A stretch of 55,765 bases of DNA from a virus. Below, in pieces: positions 24,200 through 33,604 of the stretch (its first letter is position 1; each line of letters opens with the position of its first letter). The notes under the pieces are model-generated. The model saw nothing but the letters and a program-made list of their open reading frames with translations, was not told where the DNA came from and did not search any database. The translations under genes were made by a program, and so were the position numbers. The stretch is from positions 1-55,765 of the IMG/VR virus record IMGVR_UViG_3300044825_002268. One strand, 5' to 3'.

Positions 24200-27165
24200 T
24201 TTACGGGCGTCCCATCGTCTTTATATACCCAGCCAGTATTGGCGTCATTAGGAATGATTTCTCTGTTACCTAAATAAACCGGTGGTCGTGCTGATGGTGT
24301 TGGACGGCCTTCTGGTCTAGCCCCACCAAGTCGTGACTCAAACCGTTTAAGTTCAGGTTCAAATAAGAGTGGTGATTGCCTACGATTCCACGCATCAAAT
24401 GTTTTTTCAGCAGTAATTCCTACACCAGCGTGTTGGGAAATATATTCATATCGAGCAATATCTCGTAATGCCGCAGCTCGCCTCATATAAGTTGCAAATA
24501 AGATCAGTTCTTTTGGATCTGAAATATTTGGTAATGACTGTTCTAAGAACCGACGCTCTCCTTCGGTTGGCATTCCACCAAATGCAGCTCTAATTTCTTT
24601 TGCCACCATGTCTTTAGTAGTTTTATCTACAACACCGGTTGCAATCATTCGCTTATATTGTTGAGGATTGCTAAATCCTAAAGCGTCAATCAATCGATCA
24701 TAAATTTGAATAGGCGCGGCTAAAATCCCGCCTTGTATATCTTTTGTTGCTTCAATTACGGTATTGAAATTAGCAAGATTTTGATTTGCCGCTTCATACC
24801 GGGCACGGGATTTTTGCAAAATTCCATCTTTGCCATATACAAATTCACGTTCCTGACGAATTTGATCTTCCATAGCCTTTAAGGCTTCTGGGCTTCCCGG
24901 TTCAAATCCAGACGGAGCTTTTACAACCGGCGGAGCTGCTGGTAGAGGAACTTTAAATCCATCAGCAGTTGTAAACATTTCAACGTCCCTTGGAGCACCA
25001 CTAGAAACTCTGGGCGCTCCGCTAGGTGCGCCACCAGAAGTTGTTGGCGCTGTGCCAGTAGGCGCTACAGAACCCGAGGGTGTTGCCCCGGGAAGAATTG
25101 TTGGAATTAGTTTTTTAATTTCCGCTAATGCGTTTGATTGAACTGTTCCAGTTGGAGTTCTAATATCAATTGGCTTGATTGCCTCAGTTAGATATTTTGT
25201 TGCAATACCCTGTTTAACAACAGCAGATGTATTTGGGTCTTGCAGTAAAGTTAGGTCTTTAACAATATCTGTTGGCTCCGAGTATTTAATTCGAGCTTTG
25301 GCAATATCTCCAAGAACTGTTTTTGCGTCCCCGCCAGATGAAGCAAGCATCAGCTTTGTGGTTGTTGGGTCTGGTAACCAACCGCCGTCAGTTCCTACCC
25401 GTGGACCGGTTGTAGACGGTGCAGCCTCACCAGAAGGGGTTGTTGATGGTTTTATTAAATCACCACCATACAATTGATTTAGCGCTTTCATTGCCTCTTC
25501 GTTTTGAGACAATGTGTATCTTTGACCAGCAATCGTTGCTCTAGCTTGAGCTAATGGTAATGCAGCTTCCGATGCTTTTTCTAATTTGGCACCAATTACG
25601 CCTGATGCCCGTCCTAACGCCTCACCTGCACCTCCGGTCTTACCCGGATCTAATAAAGCGCCAGCAACTTGAAACCAATTTGGTTCACCTGATGCCTTTT
25701 TTTCTAAAGTTTCTAAAATTTTTGTGACTTCATCAAAATAGTCTTGTTGAGCCTGACCGCTCATACCAAGACCCGATGGCATCGACGGAACAACCGACCC
25801 GGCGGTGGCGTATCCGCGCACATCACCGCCGTGGCGATACTTTTTTACTGCACCACCATCTCTAAACAAAATATTTGACAAATCTTCTTCAGAAAATGGA
25901 AGTCCAGCGCTTCCTGATGACCCAGAGGTTGCCCAATTTAACCAATCTTGATCAGTTAAATTTCCGCCACTTGATTTATCACCAAAAAATTTACCTAACC
26001 ATCCGCCAATCTTGTTAGCGGCAGAGGAGCCAAATTTAGTTTGACCAAGACCACCGAGAAGGGCGGCGATACCAGCGATCTGCTGAAGCGGAGAAGCCGC
26101 ATACGCACCCGGAATCGGGCCGGTGTATTGGGTTGAAACACTGGTCGGAACGGCGTATCCACGCAGGACTGCCGCCTGATTGGCCAACTGCTGCAGCGGG
26201 AAAAGTTCCTTGTTCTGCTGGATGGCTTGTTGCTGCGCACCAAGGGTTGCAAGGGCATTGATATCCGCAATGTTCATGCCCTGACCGGCTTGGGCAAGAG
26301 CGCCTAACTGTTGGCCAGCGGTCAACTGACGGGATAGATCCCCTTGCGCGGCCGCTAGGGCTTGCGTATAGCCCGACTGTAGGGCTTGGGCCTGCTGACC
26401 AAGGATGTTTTGCTGAACGTCCCTAAGAGTCTGTCCTAGGGCTTCTGCGCCCCTTTTAGAGCCGAACTGCCCAGCCCCGACAAGTCCGGAGGTAACTCCG
26501 GGGGCGATATTTTGCTCAATCTGACGCTGACCTAGTTCCCCGATGCGTTTAACCACATCCTGAACATAGGGGTTCATGTAAGCGCCTACATTTTCATAAG
26601 CCTTTGCACCACCTGCGGTCTCAGCGAACCCTGCACCTTTTTGGAGCATCGGAGCATATTGACCAGCCGCCTGACCGGTCAGATCAAAAGCGCGTTGCTG
26701 AAGGGGAGATGCGCCGACATATTGAGCGCCTTGAGCGGCCTGAGCGCTCTTTTGGGCAAGCCCGGACAAATAATCCATGTACCAAGACGGGGCAGAGGTT
26801 GCCTGCGTCTGGGTGGTCGTAATGTTCGGAAGCGGCGCACCCTGAGTAAAACTCCCCCCGGTTTGAGTCGGGGTCGTTGTGGGCGTAGTTACCGTTGTTA
26901 CCGGGGTCGTAGTTGACGGCGTTGTTGGTTTTACTGGTGTGGTTGGTGTGGTTGGGGTTGTCGTTGGCGTTCCTGCTGAGAAAAATGGCTGAACAGCGCT
27001 CAGAGGAACTTCGCTTGGAAATCCAAATAATGCAGGGTTGGTATTGATGTAATTTGTTACATCCTGAGGGCTATAACCTTGACTCTGCGCAAGAGAAGCC
27101 GCACCGGCATAATCGCCGGACTGCATTAAATTTTGGAATTGAGATAACTGCTCTTGTGTAGCCAT
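24196..27165 (-). CDS. Large internal virion / ejection-type protein with GG-K motif
   Basis: 989 residues. Residues ~1-60 are a helical Gln/Ala-rich start. Residues ~65-115 are a Thr/Pro linker encoded by repetitive DNA. Residues ~130-330 are an Ala/Gln-rich helical region (GAQYVGASPLQQRAFDLTGQ, LGQTLRDVQQNILGQQAQAL), and at ~433-447 lies RDGGAVKKYRHGGDVRG, the motif shared with other virion proteins here. The C-terminal half (~750-940) is helical with IRAAFGGMPTEGERRFLEQS. It is coupled to the 601-residue gene. The role as an ejected protein is inference. Confidence 0.6.
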   Translation of the reverse strand: MATQEQLSQFQNLMQSGDYAGAASLAQSQGYSPQDVTNYINTNPALFGFPSEVPLSAVQPFFSAGTPTTTPTTPTTPVKPTTPSTTTPVTTVTTPTTTPTQTGGSFTQGAPLPNITTTQTQATSAPSWYMDYLSGLAQKSAQAAQGAQYVGASPLQQRAFDLTGQAAGQYAPMLQKGAGFAETAGGAKAYENVGAYMNPYVQDVVKRIGELGQRQIEQNIAPGVTSGLVGAGQFGSKRGAEALGQTLRDVQQNILGQQAQALQSGYTQALAAAQGDLSRQLTAGQQLGALAQAGQGMNIADINALATLGAQQQAIQQNKELFPLQQLANQAAVLRGYAVPTSVSTQYTGPIPGAYAASPLQQIAGIAALLGGLGQTKFGSSAANKIGGWLGKFFGDKSSGGNLTDQDWLNWATSGSSGSAGLPFSEEDLSNILFRDGGAVKKYRHGGDVRGYATAGSVVPSMPSGLGMSGQAQQDYFDEVTKILETLEKKASGEPNWFQVAGALLDPGKTGGAGEALGRASGVIGAKLEKASEAALPLAQARATIAGQRYTLSQNEEAMKALNQLYGGDLIKPSTTPSGEAAPSTTGPRVGTDGGWLPDPTTTKLMLASSGGDAKTVLGDIAKARIKYSEPTDIVKDLTLLQDPNTSAVVKQGIATKYLTEAIKPIDIRTPTGTVQSNALAEIKKLIPTILPGATPSGSVAPTGTAPTTSGGAPSGAPRVSSGAPRDVEMFTTADGFKVPLPAAPPVVKAPSGFEPGSPEALKAMEDQIRQEREFVYGKDGILQKSRARYEAANQNLANFNTVIEATKDIQGGILAAPIQIYDRLIDALGFSNPQQYKRMIATGVVDKTTKDMVAKEIRAAFGGMPTEGERRFLEQSLPNISDPKELILFATYMRRAAALRDIARYEYISQHAGVGITAEKTFDAWNRRQSPLLFEPELKRFESRLGGARPEGRPTPSARPPVYLGNREIIPNDANTGWVYKDDGTPVK

Positions 27166-27167
27166 AT

Positions 27168-28925
27168 TTAACCCCTTAGGTATTCCAAAGGCGACTTGGC
27201 CTTAGGAGGTATTTTGTCCGTAGGCGCTTTACGCTTGTGCTCACGGATGTTTTCTCTCATTTTGTCCAGCATCTTGGCACCGGCCTTGTTTGAACCGTTC
27301 CCAAGTGCGGCTACGGTATCGGCATCAAACACATACTCACCGTCTGCCAGCATGGCTGGAATCTCATCTGACTGACCATCTCCACGACCCTGAACATAGT
27401 GTCCAGTGGCCCCGGTAATAAACTCAGGAATATGGCCACCCTTAGCCGCAGCTACGCCAGTTCGGGAGGCAATTGTTGATAACAAATTATCGTCTGCGCC
27501 ACGAAGCTCGGGATATAACTGCTTTAACTGCGACAGAAACTGAGCCTGTTGTTGGGTGGCACCGGATGCCGGAGCAAGATAGGTAGACTCAAGGCTTCCG
27601 GGTAAGGCATATTGTGATTGTCCGGGTTGGAGCATTGATAAGCCTTGAGCCAATAAACTTGCAGTATCTTTATTTACACCGCTCATTAAATCACCCGTGT
27701 CGCCACCGCCTCCGGTAAACGCATCGTAAATATTTTTCACCGTATTTGCGGTGCGTAGCGTTGTAAGCGGATTTTGAGTAAGAGTTTCTAATCCAGCTTT
27801 GGCAAGGTTAGATAAACCCGTAGTTGTCGATATTGCGTCCCATGCTTTTGGATCAAACGGTATGCTTCGGTCAATGATTTCTACGGGTAAATTGTTCACT
27901 AAATTACTAGCAGCAAGCGTCCCGGCAGCTTCTACTGCTGGAATGGATGTGATTGATGGAACTGCTAGTTCCCCCAAAGGAAACACCTCTACACCCGCAG
28001 CCGGCAAAACTTCCGCAGCGCCTAGACTGCCTAGACTGCTTAGTGCGTTAGTGACATACGGCGCACCAAAATAAGTTAGGGCTGCAAGAGCAGCTATATT
28101 TAACGGATTTTCATACCACTTATCTTTTTCCGGCTCTTTATAAAACTCACTGGGCTGGCTAAAACTTCCCAACACATTGGGATCGGGACTGATGTTAGTT
28201 CCGTATTTTGCGTTGTAATCCTGAATTGACTTTATATACTTATCATCAAGTTCTCTTTTTTGCTTGATAGCGGCTTCATCAGTATTCCATGGACGATCAA
28301 TGATGTTTCCAAATTGTTTTTGATAGCTCTGCGACCAAGGCTCATAGATATCTCGCCAATCCGGTGGCGGATTTTCCTTGATAACTTTGCCTTCAGGCGT
28401 ATTTCCATAGGTTTTATCCCACTCTTCCTGACGACGTTTTGTTTCTGCGGCAAGTTCAGTAGCCTGTCGTTGTAGGTTTTCTTGGCCAGACGTTGCCAAA
28501 TTTACAGGTGCTCCAAACCGTGCCTCATGGCTTTTATTCCATTCGGCAACCATACCGCTGAACGTGGGGCGCGGAGGAATAGCAGAGTCTTTTAAAACCC
28601 CACCTGACATTTGCATAATTTGATCGGCCGAAAGCCCAGTGATGCGGGCTAAATCTGCGGCTGATACTTTATTTGCCGCCGCCTCTCTAGCAATGTCGTA
28701 TTGACTACCACCCGATTGTTGAATTTCTGCTATTCGATTGGCGATGGCTTGATCTTGTCCACTGACTGCATCAAGCCGCTGCTGTATGTTTTCTATTGGA
28801 ACGCCTGTGGCCTGCGCCATTTGCATTGGCGAAACGCCATACTGCCCCATAGCGGCAGCGATCTGTTGATCGCTCATGCCGGGGTTAGCCTGCAAGTAAG
28901 AACGAATATCTTCTAAGGTTGCCAT
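27168..28925 (-). CDS. Virion protein with GG motif and IPAMLADGEYV signature
   Basis: 585 residues. The N terminus has helical repeats resembling small UBA-like units (SDQQIAAAMGQYGVSPMQMA, AADLARITGLSADQIMQMSG). The middle is Asn/Leu/Ala rich. The C terminus carries KGGHIPEF, GRGDGQSDEIPAMLADGEYV and DADTVAALGNGSNKAG, then a basic helix. The SDxIPAMLxxGEYV signature is widespread in phage virion and tape-measure-like proteins, with no known function. First of the three large internal-type genes after the nozzle-like gene and the 82-residue gene. Confidence 0.65.
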   Translation of the reverse strand: MATLEDIRSYLQANPGMSDQQIAAAMGQYGVSPMQMAQATGVPIENIQQRLDAVSGQDQAIANRIAEIQQSGGSQYDIAREAAANKVSAADLARITGLSADQIMQMSGGVLKDSAIPPRPTFSGMVAEWNKSHEARFGAPVNLATSGQENLQRQATELAAETKRRQEEWDKTYGNTPEGKVIKENPPPDWRDIYEPWSQSYQKQFGNIIDRPWNTDEAAIKQKRELDDKYIKSIQDYNAKYGTNISPDPNVLGSFSQPSEFYKEPEKDKWYENPLNIAALAALTYFGAPYVTNALSSLGSLGAAEVLPAAGVEVFPLGELAVPSITSIPAVEAAGTLAASNLVNNLPVEIIDRSIPFDPKAWDAISTTTGLSNLAKAGLETLTQNPLTTLRTANTVKNIYDAFTGGGGDTGDLMSGVNKDTASLLAQGLSMLQPGQSQYALPGSLESTYLAPASGATQQQAQFLSQLKQLYPELRGADDNLLSTIASRTGVAAAKGGHIPEFITGATGHYVQGRGDGQSDEIPAMLADGEYVFDADTVAALGNGSNKAGAKMLDKMRENIREHKRKAPTDKIPPKAKSPLEYLRG

Positions 28926-28927
28926 AA

Positions 28928-29176
28928 TTATTCCACCGGCCTATTGATAGCGTTGACCAAAGCGGCCGCCCAGTCCTGCCAATTCATAAATGGCCCCGGA
29001 CCGGGAATAGCCTCATTTGTAAATACATCTATTGCTTTTAAACCTTCCGCCCAAGACTTCCAATCCGACTCCGGACCCGGAACTGACAACTGCTGGGCAG
29101 CAAATGCCTCCACCATCAGGGAAGCCCATGAATCCCATGTGTGGTATCTCGGATCGTAGACTATGGAAATTGTCAT
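28928..29176 (-). CDS. Small Trp-rich virion-type protein with internal repeat
   Basis: 82 residues. Two related halves each contain a W-x-x-W/WxxWA helix (WDSWASLMVEAFAAQQ and NWQDWAAALVNAIN) separated by PGPESDWKSWAEGL and PGPGPF. This looks like an internal duplication. Its ATG overlaps the stop of the nozzle-like gene, so it may be a tail accessory protein. Confidence 0.6.
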   Translation of the reverse strand: MTISIVYDPRYHTWDSWASLMVEAFAAQQLSVPGPESDWKSWAEGLKAIDVFTNEAIPGPGPFMNWQDWAAALVNAINRPVE

Positions 29177-31251
29177 CAGTAGCCTCGAACATCACCGAAG
29201 TTAGCATTCAACAATACCCGACCCATCTGGTAGTTGCCACCGACCACGTTACTTCTGAATTTAAGCCTCAGCTCCCGCCGTTGCTCCCGCATATCGATTT
29301 TGTGGGTTCCGGGGGCAAAGACATAAGGATTAGAAATCTTGTCTTCGGCTTGGGCATATGGGCGGCCAACCACATAAAGCTCCATATCCCCGTTTTGCAG
29401 AAAATCTGGTTCTACCCGCTCAAGGTGGAGCCACTTATTTAGTCCATCCAGCCCCGTTTGGGACGGTCCTCCACCCACCCAGCCAAGATCTGAGGTCTCA
29501 AAATAGGACTCGATGGCCAACGAAACCTCCCCGTTGACCTCGTCTGTGCCGATCTCATGCTGCCAAAGGGTGGTAAGCCCGGGTGGGGTCAAGAAATTAG
29601 CGGTTTCCGTTTGGGTGGCCGTGGCCGCTGCGGATAGGGTAACTGTGATATTTCCGGGGGTAGCGCTTGGCGCTATCGCAACAACCGTCGTGCCGGCCGG
29701 AACGCTGGCTGAATCCACCACCAGCCCCGTCCGAATTTGATTGGTTTCGAGCATTTCAATGTCGGTTGAGGCATTGAAGGTATCAATGGTCGCCGAGAAT
29801 ACGGTCTCTTCGACTGACAAATTAGTCCCGGCATTTATTGGGTAGGCGAAGACCTGAGAGAAGTACCCGGCGGTCCTACGGGAGCCTAATGCCTGCCCAC
29901 CGTCATACCAAGTGTTCTCTCGGATGTTGTAAATAATGCAGTCATTGCACTCTTCTGAGTCTCCATTAGGGAAGAACCACCAAATCTCTCCAAACCGAGG
30001 AACCTTGGTAGCCCAGACCTTTTCCCGCTGGGAATAGTTCAGATTGTCAAAAAAGTAGTTTTGGTTCATGTTGTTCGGAATCTCTTTAACGACACCGTTA
30101 TAGAGCAGGAATCGATCAACACCTATCCAGTAATAAATTCCGTCATATTCAATAACTGACTGAGAAGACAGTATTGAGGTTTGGGTAGAAATGGTGTCAT
30201 AACGCCAGTAAAGGGTTGGGCCGTAGTTTCCTGTTCCGGCAACACCTACTGAGGTCGGAGCGTAGGACACACGAATTAAGGAATCCAGCGCCCAAAAAAG
30301 CCCTGACGGAGCGTTAGATCCGCCTCGAACTGGTAACCCTTTGACAATTTTAGTTGATGCTACATTAACCTCGTTTGCATCTGCACCGTTCCAATTAAAA
30401 GGATCTCCGGCAGATGAATTTTTAATCAGGCCGTTATCCCCATAAACAAAGACATAGGGGTGTAGGACAACTACTCCGCCGGAGACCGATATGGTTGCTC
30501 CGGTCGGATTTGAACCGTTGATGTCTTTTAAAGGTGTGGATATGCTTCCGGTAACCGGACAAGCCAATACTGGAGTGTTTACAGTGCTATCAATCTGAGC
30601 CAAGTTTTGACCGGGATGGGCTAACAGTAACGTTGCACCTACCCCTTGAGTGTCAAACATGGCGTCAAACTGCCATAAATTGTTAGGGTTAGAGTCAAAC
30701 CCGTCTTCAATAGTTGCTACAGGAACGCTGAACCCCGATCCAGTTCCGCCTATGCTTGCCGCCGTTGCGCTAAGAACATCTCCAACTTCGTAATAAGATC
30801 CGCCAGCCGTTAGGGTTACAGTAGTAACGGTATTCCCAGCGACCGTGATGGTGGCCTTTGCACCATTTCCTGACCCGCCGGTTAACGAAACATTTGTGTA
30901 TGTTCCATTAGTGTAAAGCGTTCCGCCGGTAATCGTTCCAAAAGTTACCACCGGCCCACCAAAGGTAATTTCGGTGATTCCTGATCCAACACCGTTATTG
31001 TCAATCTCTAATACTTCTAAACCGCTTTCATAACCATTAAAAACACGATTTAAGCCGTCCTCGGAGTTCACATAAATGCCTCTGGATAGGCCGTTAATTG
31101 CATTAGTGATTGCTCGATATCCAAGGATCTTACGGGGGCGCCCACGCTGAAACCTGACCCAACGACCCGCTGTATAAAAGTCTTTATCGAAATAAGTACC
31201 GTCCCGCTGAACGCCGGGACGAGTATCTAGGGCAAAAACCTTTTGTGTCAT
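29176..31251 (-). CDS. Tail nozzle / stabilisation-type protein
   Basis: 691 residues, beta-rich. It begins MTQKVFALDTRPGVQRDGTY with WVRFQRGRPRKILGYRAI, the opening seen in P22 gp10-like and SU10-like nozzle proteins. Beta-propeller-like segments follow (SQSVIEYDGIYYWIGVDRFL, ENTWYDGGQALG) and the C-terminal third is strand-rich. It lies two genes from the adaptor. The assignment rests on this start motif, size and neighbourhood. Confidence 0.6.
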   Translation of the reverse strand: MTQKVFALDTRPGVQRDGTYFDKDFYTAGRWVRFQRGRPRKILGYRAITNAINGLSRGIYVNSEDGLNRVFNGYESGLEVLEIDNNGVGSGITEITFGGPVVTFGTITGGTLYTNGTYTNVSLTGGSGNGAKATITVAGNTVTTVTLTAGGSYYEVGDVLSATAASIGGTGSGFSVPVATIEDGFDSNPNNLWQFDAMFDTQGVGATLLLAHPGQNLAQIDSTVNTPVLACPVTGSISTPLKDINGSNPTGATISVSGGVVVLHPYVFVYGDNGLIKNSSAGDPFNWNGADANEVNVASTKIVKGLPVRGGSNAPSGLFWALDSLIRVSYAPTSVGVAGTGNYGPTLYWRYDTISTQTSILSSQSVIEYDGIYYWIGVDRFLLYNGVVKEIPNNMNQNYFFDNLNYSQREKVWATKVPRFGEIWWFFPNGDSEECNDCIIYNIRENTWYDGGQALGSRRTAGYFSQVFAYPINAGTNLSVEETVFSATIDTFNASTDIEMLETNQIRTGLVVDSASVPAGTTVVAIAPSATPGNITVTLSAAATATQTETANFLTPPGLTTLWQHEIGTDEVNGEVSLAIESYFETSDLGWVGGGPSQTGLDGLNKWLHLERVEPDFLQNGDMELYVVGRPYAQAEDKISNPYVFAPGTHKIDMREQRRELRLKFRSNVVGGNYQMGRVLLNANFGDVRGY

Positions 31252-32474
31252 GTAAAGGTTCCGCCTTCTATACCACTAGGAATTGTTAAACCGCTAGATG
31301 TAAGTGTAAATTCATTTACACCTCCAACAGCAATATTAAATTGACCCGACCCAGCTCGATAAATTCCAGTTGTTGTTTCTGCTGCAAAATTTAATGATGG
31401 AGCGCCTACTGCACCATTATTCAAACTAATAGTTGATGAGCCGGCTAAGACTGTATTTGCATTAAATAAATTTACTGAGTCGCACACTAAAGTTGCTTGT
31501 TGACCTGCAGTAATGATTGCATCGGCGCCTAAACCGGTTGAAATGGTAACGGTATAGTTACTTACTCCACCCACGGTTTCATTTACGATGTAATAAACTT
31601 GAACTGTAGGTGGAACGATGACCGTGACGTTTCCAGCTAAAGTTCCAGTGTATTTCTGTATAACATTTGATGCTTCTGACGGTGTAAGAGTAAAGGTTCC
31701 TCCGGCCGCTACATCCTTAGTCAACTGAGTAAAATTAAATAAGGTAGAGCGGCCCAAACCCACCGTATAAAACGCAGTTCCTGAACAGACTAAAACACAG
31801 GAATCCGCCGGCTGCATGACAAGTGATCCTGATCCGTTGATCAAGGTTCCGCCTGATGGAGAGATTGTTAAAGCTCCGGTCCCCCCGTTTCGGATCAGCA
31901 TGAACCAGTTATTACCAAGCGTTGCAGTTGTATCAAGAGTTAACGTGCCCGCTCCACCTGTCCAAACATAGGCTTGAGCCCTGAATGCTGAGGTTGCGGT
32001 TGTATCCCCGCTAAATGTCGTAACTGGATGGGACTGGTTTAAAGTTGTTGTGACAGCCAAAAGACCGTATCCGGCGAGGCTTGCCGCATCTGCTGAGGAA
32101 GATCCCACCCCGAAGGAAATAATTCCCCAAGTTCCTTGATTATTTGGGTTTGCGGTGATGTAAATATATTTAGCCTCACCCGCGGCAATCGTGATGATCG
32201 TATTGACCCCGTTATAGTCCTTAACCGTAAAGGATGTGGCACCGACATTTCGGATTAGGGCGTCTTGTCCTACGGAGGCTTGATCCGCAGGGGGCATATA
32301 GAGGTTCAGACTGCCGGCCGTGGCCGTCACATTCATGATCCGGGCGGCATAATCATCCGTGGCGTTGCCATTGATTGGCCACTCAAGCTGTGTGTTGGCC
32401 GACAGCGTAATGGCCCGGTAGGAGACATCCGTGGGCTGAATGACGTTTCCGGTAAATGGGCTGTTATAACTCAT
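31248..32474 (-). CDS. Tail fibre-type structural protein
   Basis: 408 residues, low-charge, Thr/Ser/Ala/Gly-rich beta repeats (SGSLVMQPADSCVLVCSGTA, NTVLAGSSTISLNNGAVGAP) typical of phage fibres. The N-terminal part (SYRAITLSANTQLEWPINGN) probably attaches to the tail. It sits between adaptor and nozzle genes and is coupled to the latter by ATGA. It could be a proximal fibre or tail needle component. Confidence 0.6.
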   Translation of the reverse strand: MSYNSPFTGNVIQPTDVSYRAITLSANTQLEWPINGNATDDYAARIMNVTATAGSLNLYMPPADQASVGQDALIRNVGATSFTVKDYNGVNTIITIAAGEAKYIYITANPNNQGTWGIISFGVGSSSADAASLAGYGLLAVTTTLNQSHPVTTFSGDTTATSAFRAQAYVWTGGAGTLTLDTTATLGNNWFMLIRNGGTGALTISPSGGTLINGSGSLVMQPADSCVLVCSGTAFYTVGLGRSTLFNFTQLTKDVAAGGTFTLTPSEASNVIQKYTGTLAGNVTVIVPPTVQVYYIVNETVGGVSNYTVTISTGLGADAIITAGQQATLVCDSVNLFNANTVLAGSSTISLNNGAVGAPSLNFAAETTTGIYRAGSGQFNIAVGGVNEFTLTSSGLTIPSGIEGGTFT

Positions 32475-32476
32475 GA

Positions 32477-33112
32477 TTAGCTATCCAATACGGTGGCTTG
32501 ACGGTCGCCAATCCTCTGGATGTCTTCGGCCTTCAGCGTCTGCATGATCAAGTCATACTGCTGCTGCCACATCGGGATGCGCTCATCGTTTTTAAGGAAC
32601 GGCATGGCCTGCAAAAGGGTGCCGTAAAGCAGCGCCTGAGGCGCATAAATCGTGAACCAATTGGTCTGATTTGAGGAATCAAGGGGCTGAATCCGCTCGT
32701 AGTACAGAACCTCAAAAACAAAGTCATCGGCCGGGGTCGGGGCGACCAGCCAGTGGGTATAGTCGTAATCGGCGTAAAACTTAGGCACCCCAGTCTCGGT
32801 GGCGTCCGGCCAATACTCCCTTAGGTACTCATACTTGCGGAGCAAAACAGGGGTTTTTGACCCGTTTACCGTCACGTTCATGGACACGGTTTTATGCCAT
32901 CTAGCCGGCTTATCGATGATTGGCTGGCTGGTAGTCATGGTGCTGGTATTTACCGTCAGATTGCCCAAAAACTTAATTTGGGAGGCTATTACCTGCTCGG
33001 CCAGCATAATGAACGTCGGGATCTTCTCCAGCGTGGCCGTGTCCGTCCTCTCAAGGTAGGACGAAATATCAGCCACCAAGCTGTCATAGGTCATAACTGC
33101 CGCAACCGTCAT
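32477..33112 (-). CDS. Head-tail adaptor protein (SU10 adaptor-like)
   Basis: 211 residues. TYDSLVADISSYLERTD and KIPTFIMLAEQVIASQIKFL near the start, then PARWHKTVSMNV, GVPKFYADYDYTHWLVAPTP and VLYYERIQPL match the pattern of podovirus adaptor proteins that sit under the portal. The length fits. AGGAGC precedes the ATG, which overlaps the preceding stop. Confidence 0.75.
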   Translation of the reverse strand: MTVAAVMTYDSLVADISSYLERTDTATLEKIPTFIMLAEQVIASQIKFLGNLTVNTSTMTTSQPIIDKPARWHKTVSMNVTVNGSKTPVLLRKYEYLREYWPDATETGVPKFYADYDYTHWLVAPTPADDFVFEVLYYERIQPLDSSNQTNWFTIYAPQALLYGTLLQAMPFLKNDERIPMWQQQYDLIMQTLKAEDIQRIGDRQATVLDS

Positions 33113-33519
33113 TACCAGCTCCTATATTTTGCGGTCTTCTCAGCAATACCCTTGGGCTGAGAGACAAACTGTTTACCGGCAGCCTTTCCCTCCCGCTTGG
33201 CGCGGGTTGTGGCGGCGTATTCAGCCGAAGAAAGTCCTTGGATGGCCTTTTTGGGCAGATACCGCTCCCCGGTGGCCTTAGGGCCCTGCGTAGAGGGCTT
33301 ACCGGACTTGGTGGTCCATTCCTGCTTACCCCATTGGGAAAGGCTGTTATCGGCCTTTTTCGGGCCTTTATAGCCCCCGCCCGAGGACTTGTACTTTTGG
33401 GTAGCCAATTGAGCCTTCCGAGCCGACCACTGACCCGGAGCGCCGCCCTTGCCCGAGGCTTTCACCGAGGCAACGATGCGCTTCCACTTAGAGGGGTCAG
33501 ATTTGACTGCGGTGCTCAT
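33112..33519 (-). CDS. Small basic protein, DUF5872-like
   Basis: 135 residues, strongly basic. SKWKRIVASVKASGKGGAPG, QWSARKAQLATQKYK and KSGKPSTQGPKATGERYLPK match my memory of the DUF5872 family, which occurs in phages and giant viruses. Function unknown; DNA contact in the virion is plausible from charge. Its ATG overlaps the 28-residue peptide's stop. Confidence 0.7.
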   Translation of the reverse strand: MSTAVKSDPSKWKRIVASVKASGKGGAPGQWSARKAQLATQKYKSSGGGYKGPKKADNSLSQWGKQEWTTKSGKPSTQGPKATGERYLPKKAIQGLSSAEYAATTRAKREGKAAGKQFVSQPKGIAEKTAKYRSW

Positions 33520-33602
33520 TTTTTGGCTTTTTTGGGTGTCGGCTTAATCTTTTGCTTTAGCTTTTGAAAAAAAGCCTTTATTTTTTCTATGAGTTGTTTC
33601 AT
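33516..33602 (-). CDS. 28-residue cationic amphipathic peptide in the lysis cassette
   Basis: ATG at 33602 with GAAAGGGG upstream inside the endolysin's last codons, ending at TGA overlapping the next ATG. It begins MKQLIEKIKAFFQKLKQKIK and ends PTPKKAKK: eleven Lys against one Glu, with hydrophobics (L4, I5, I8, F11, F12, L15, I19) on one helical face. No recognisable spanin gene is present nearby, so it could be an outer-membrane-disrupting lysis peptide (disruptin-like). The good ribosome site and both-side coupling support expression. Function is inference. Confidence 0.55.
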   Translation of the reverse strand: MKQLIEKIKAFFQKLKQKIKPTPKKAKK

Positions 33603-33604
33603 TT

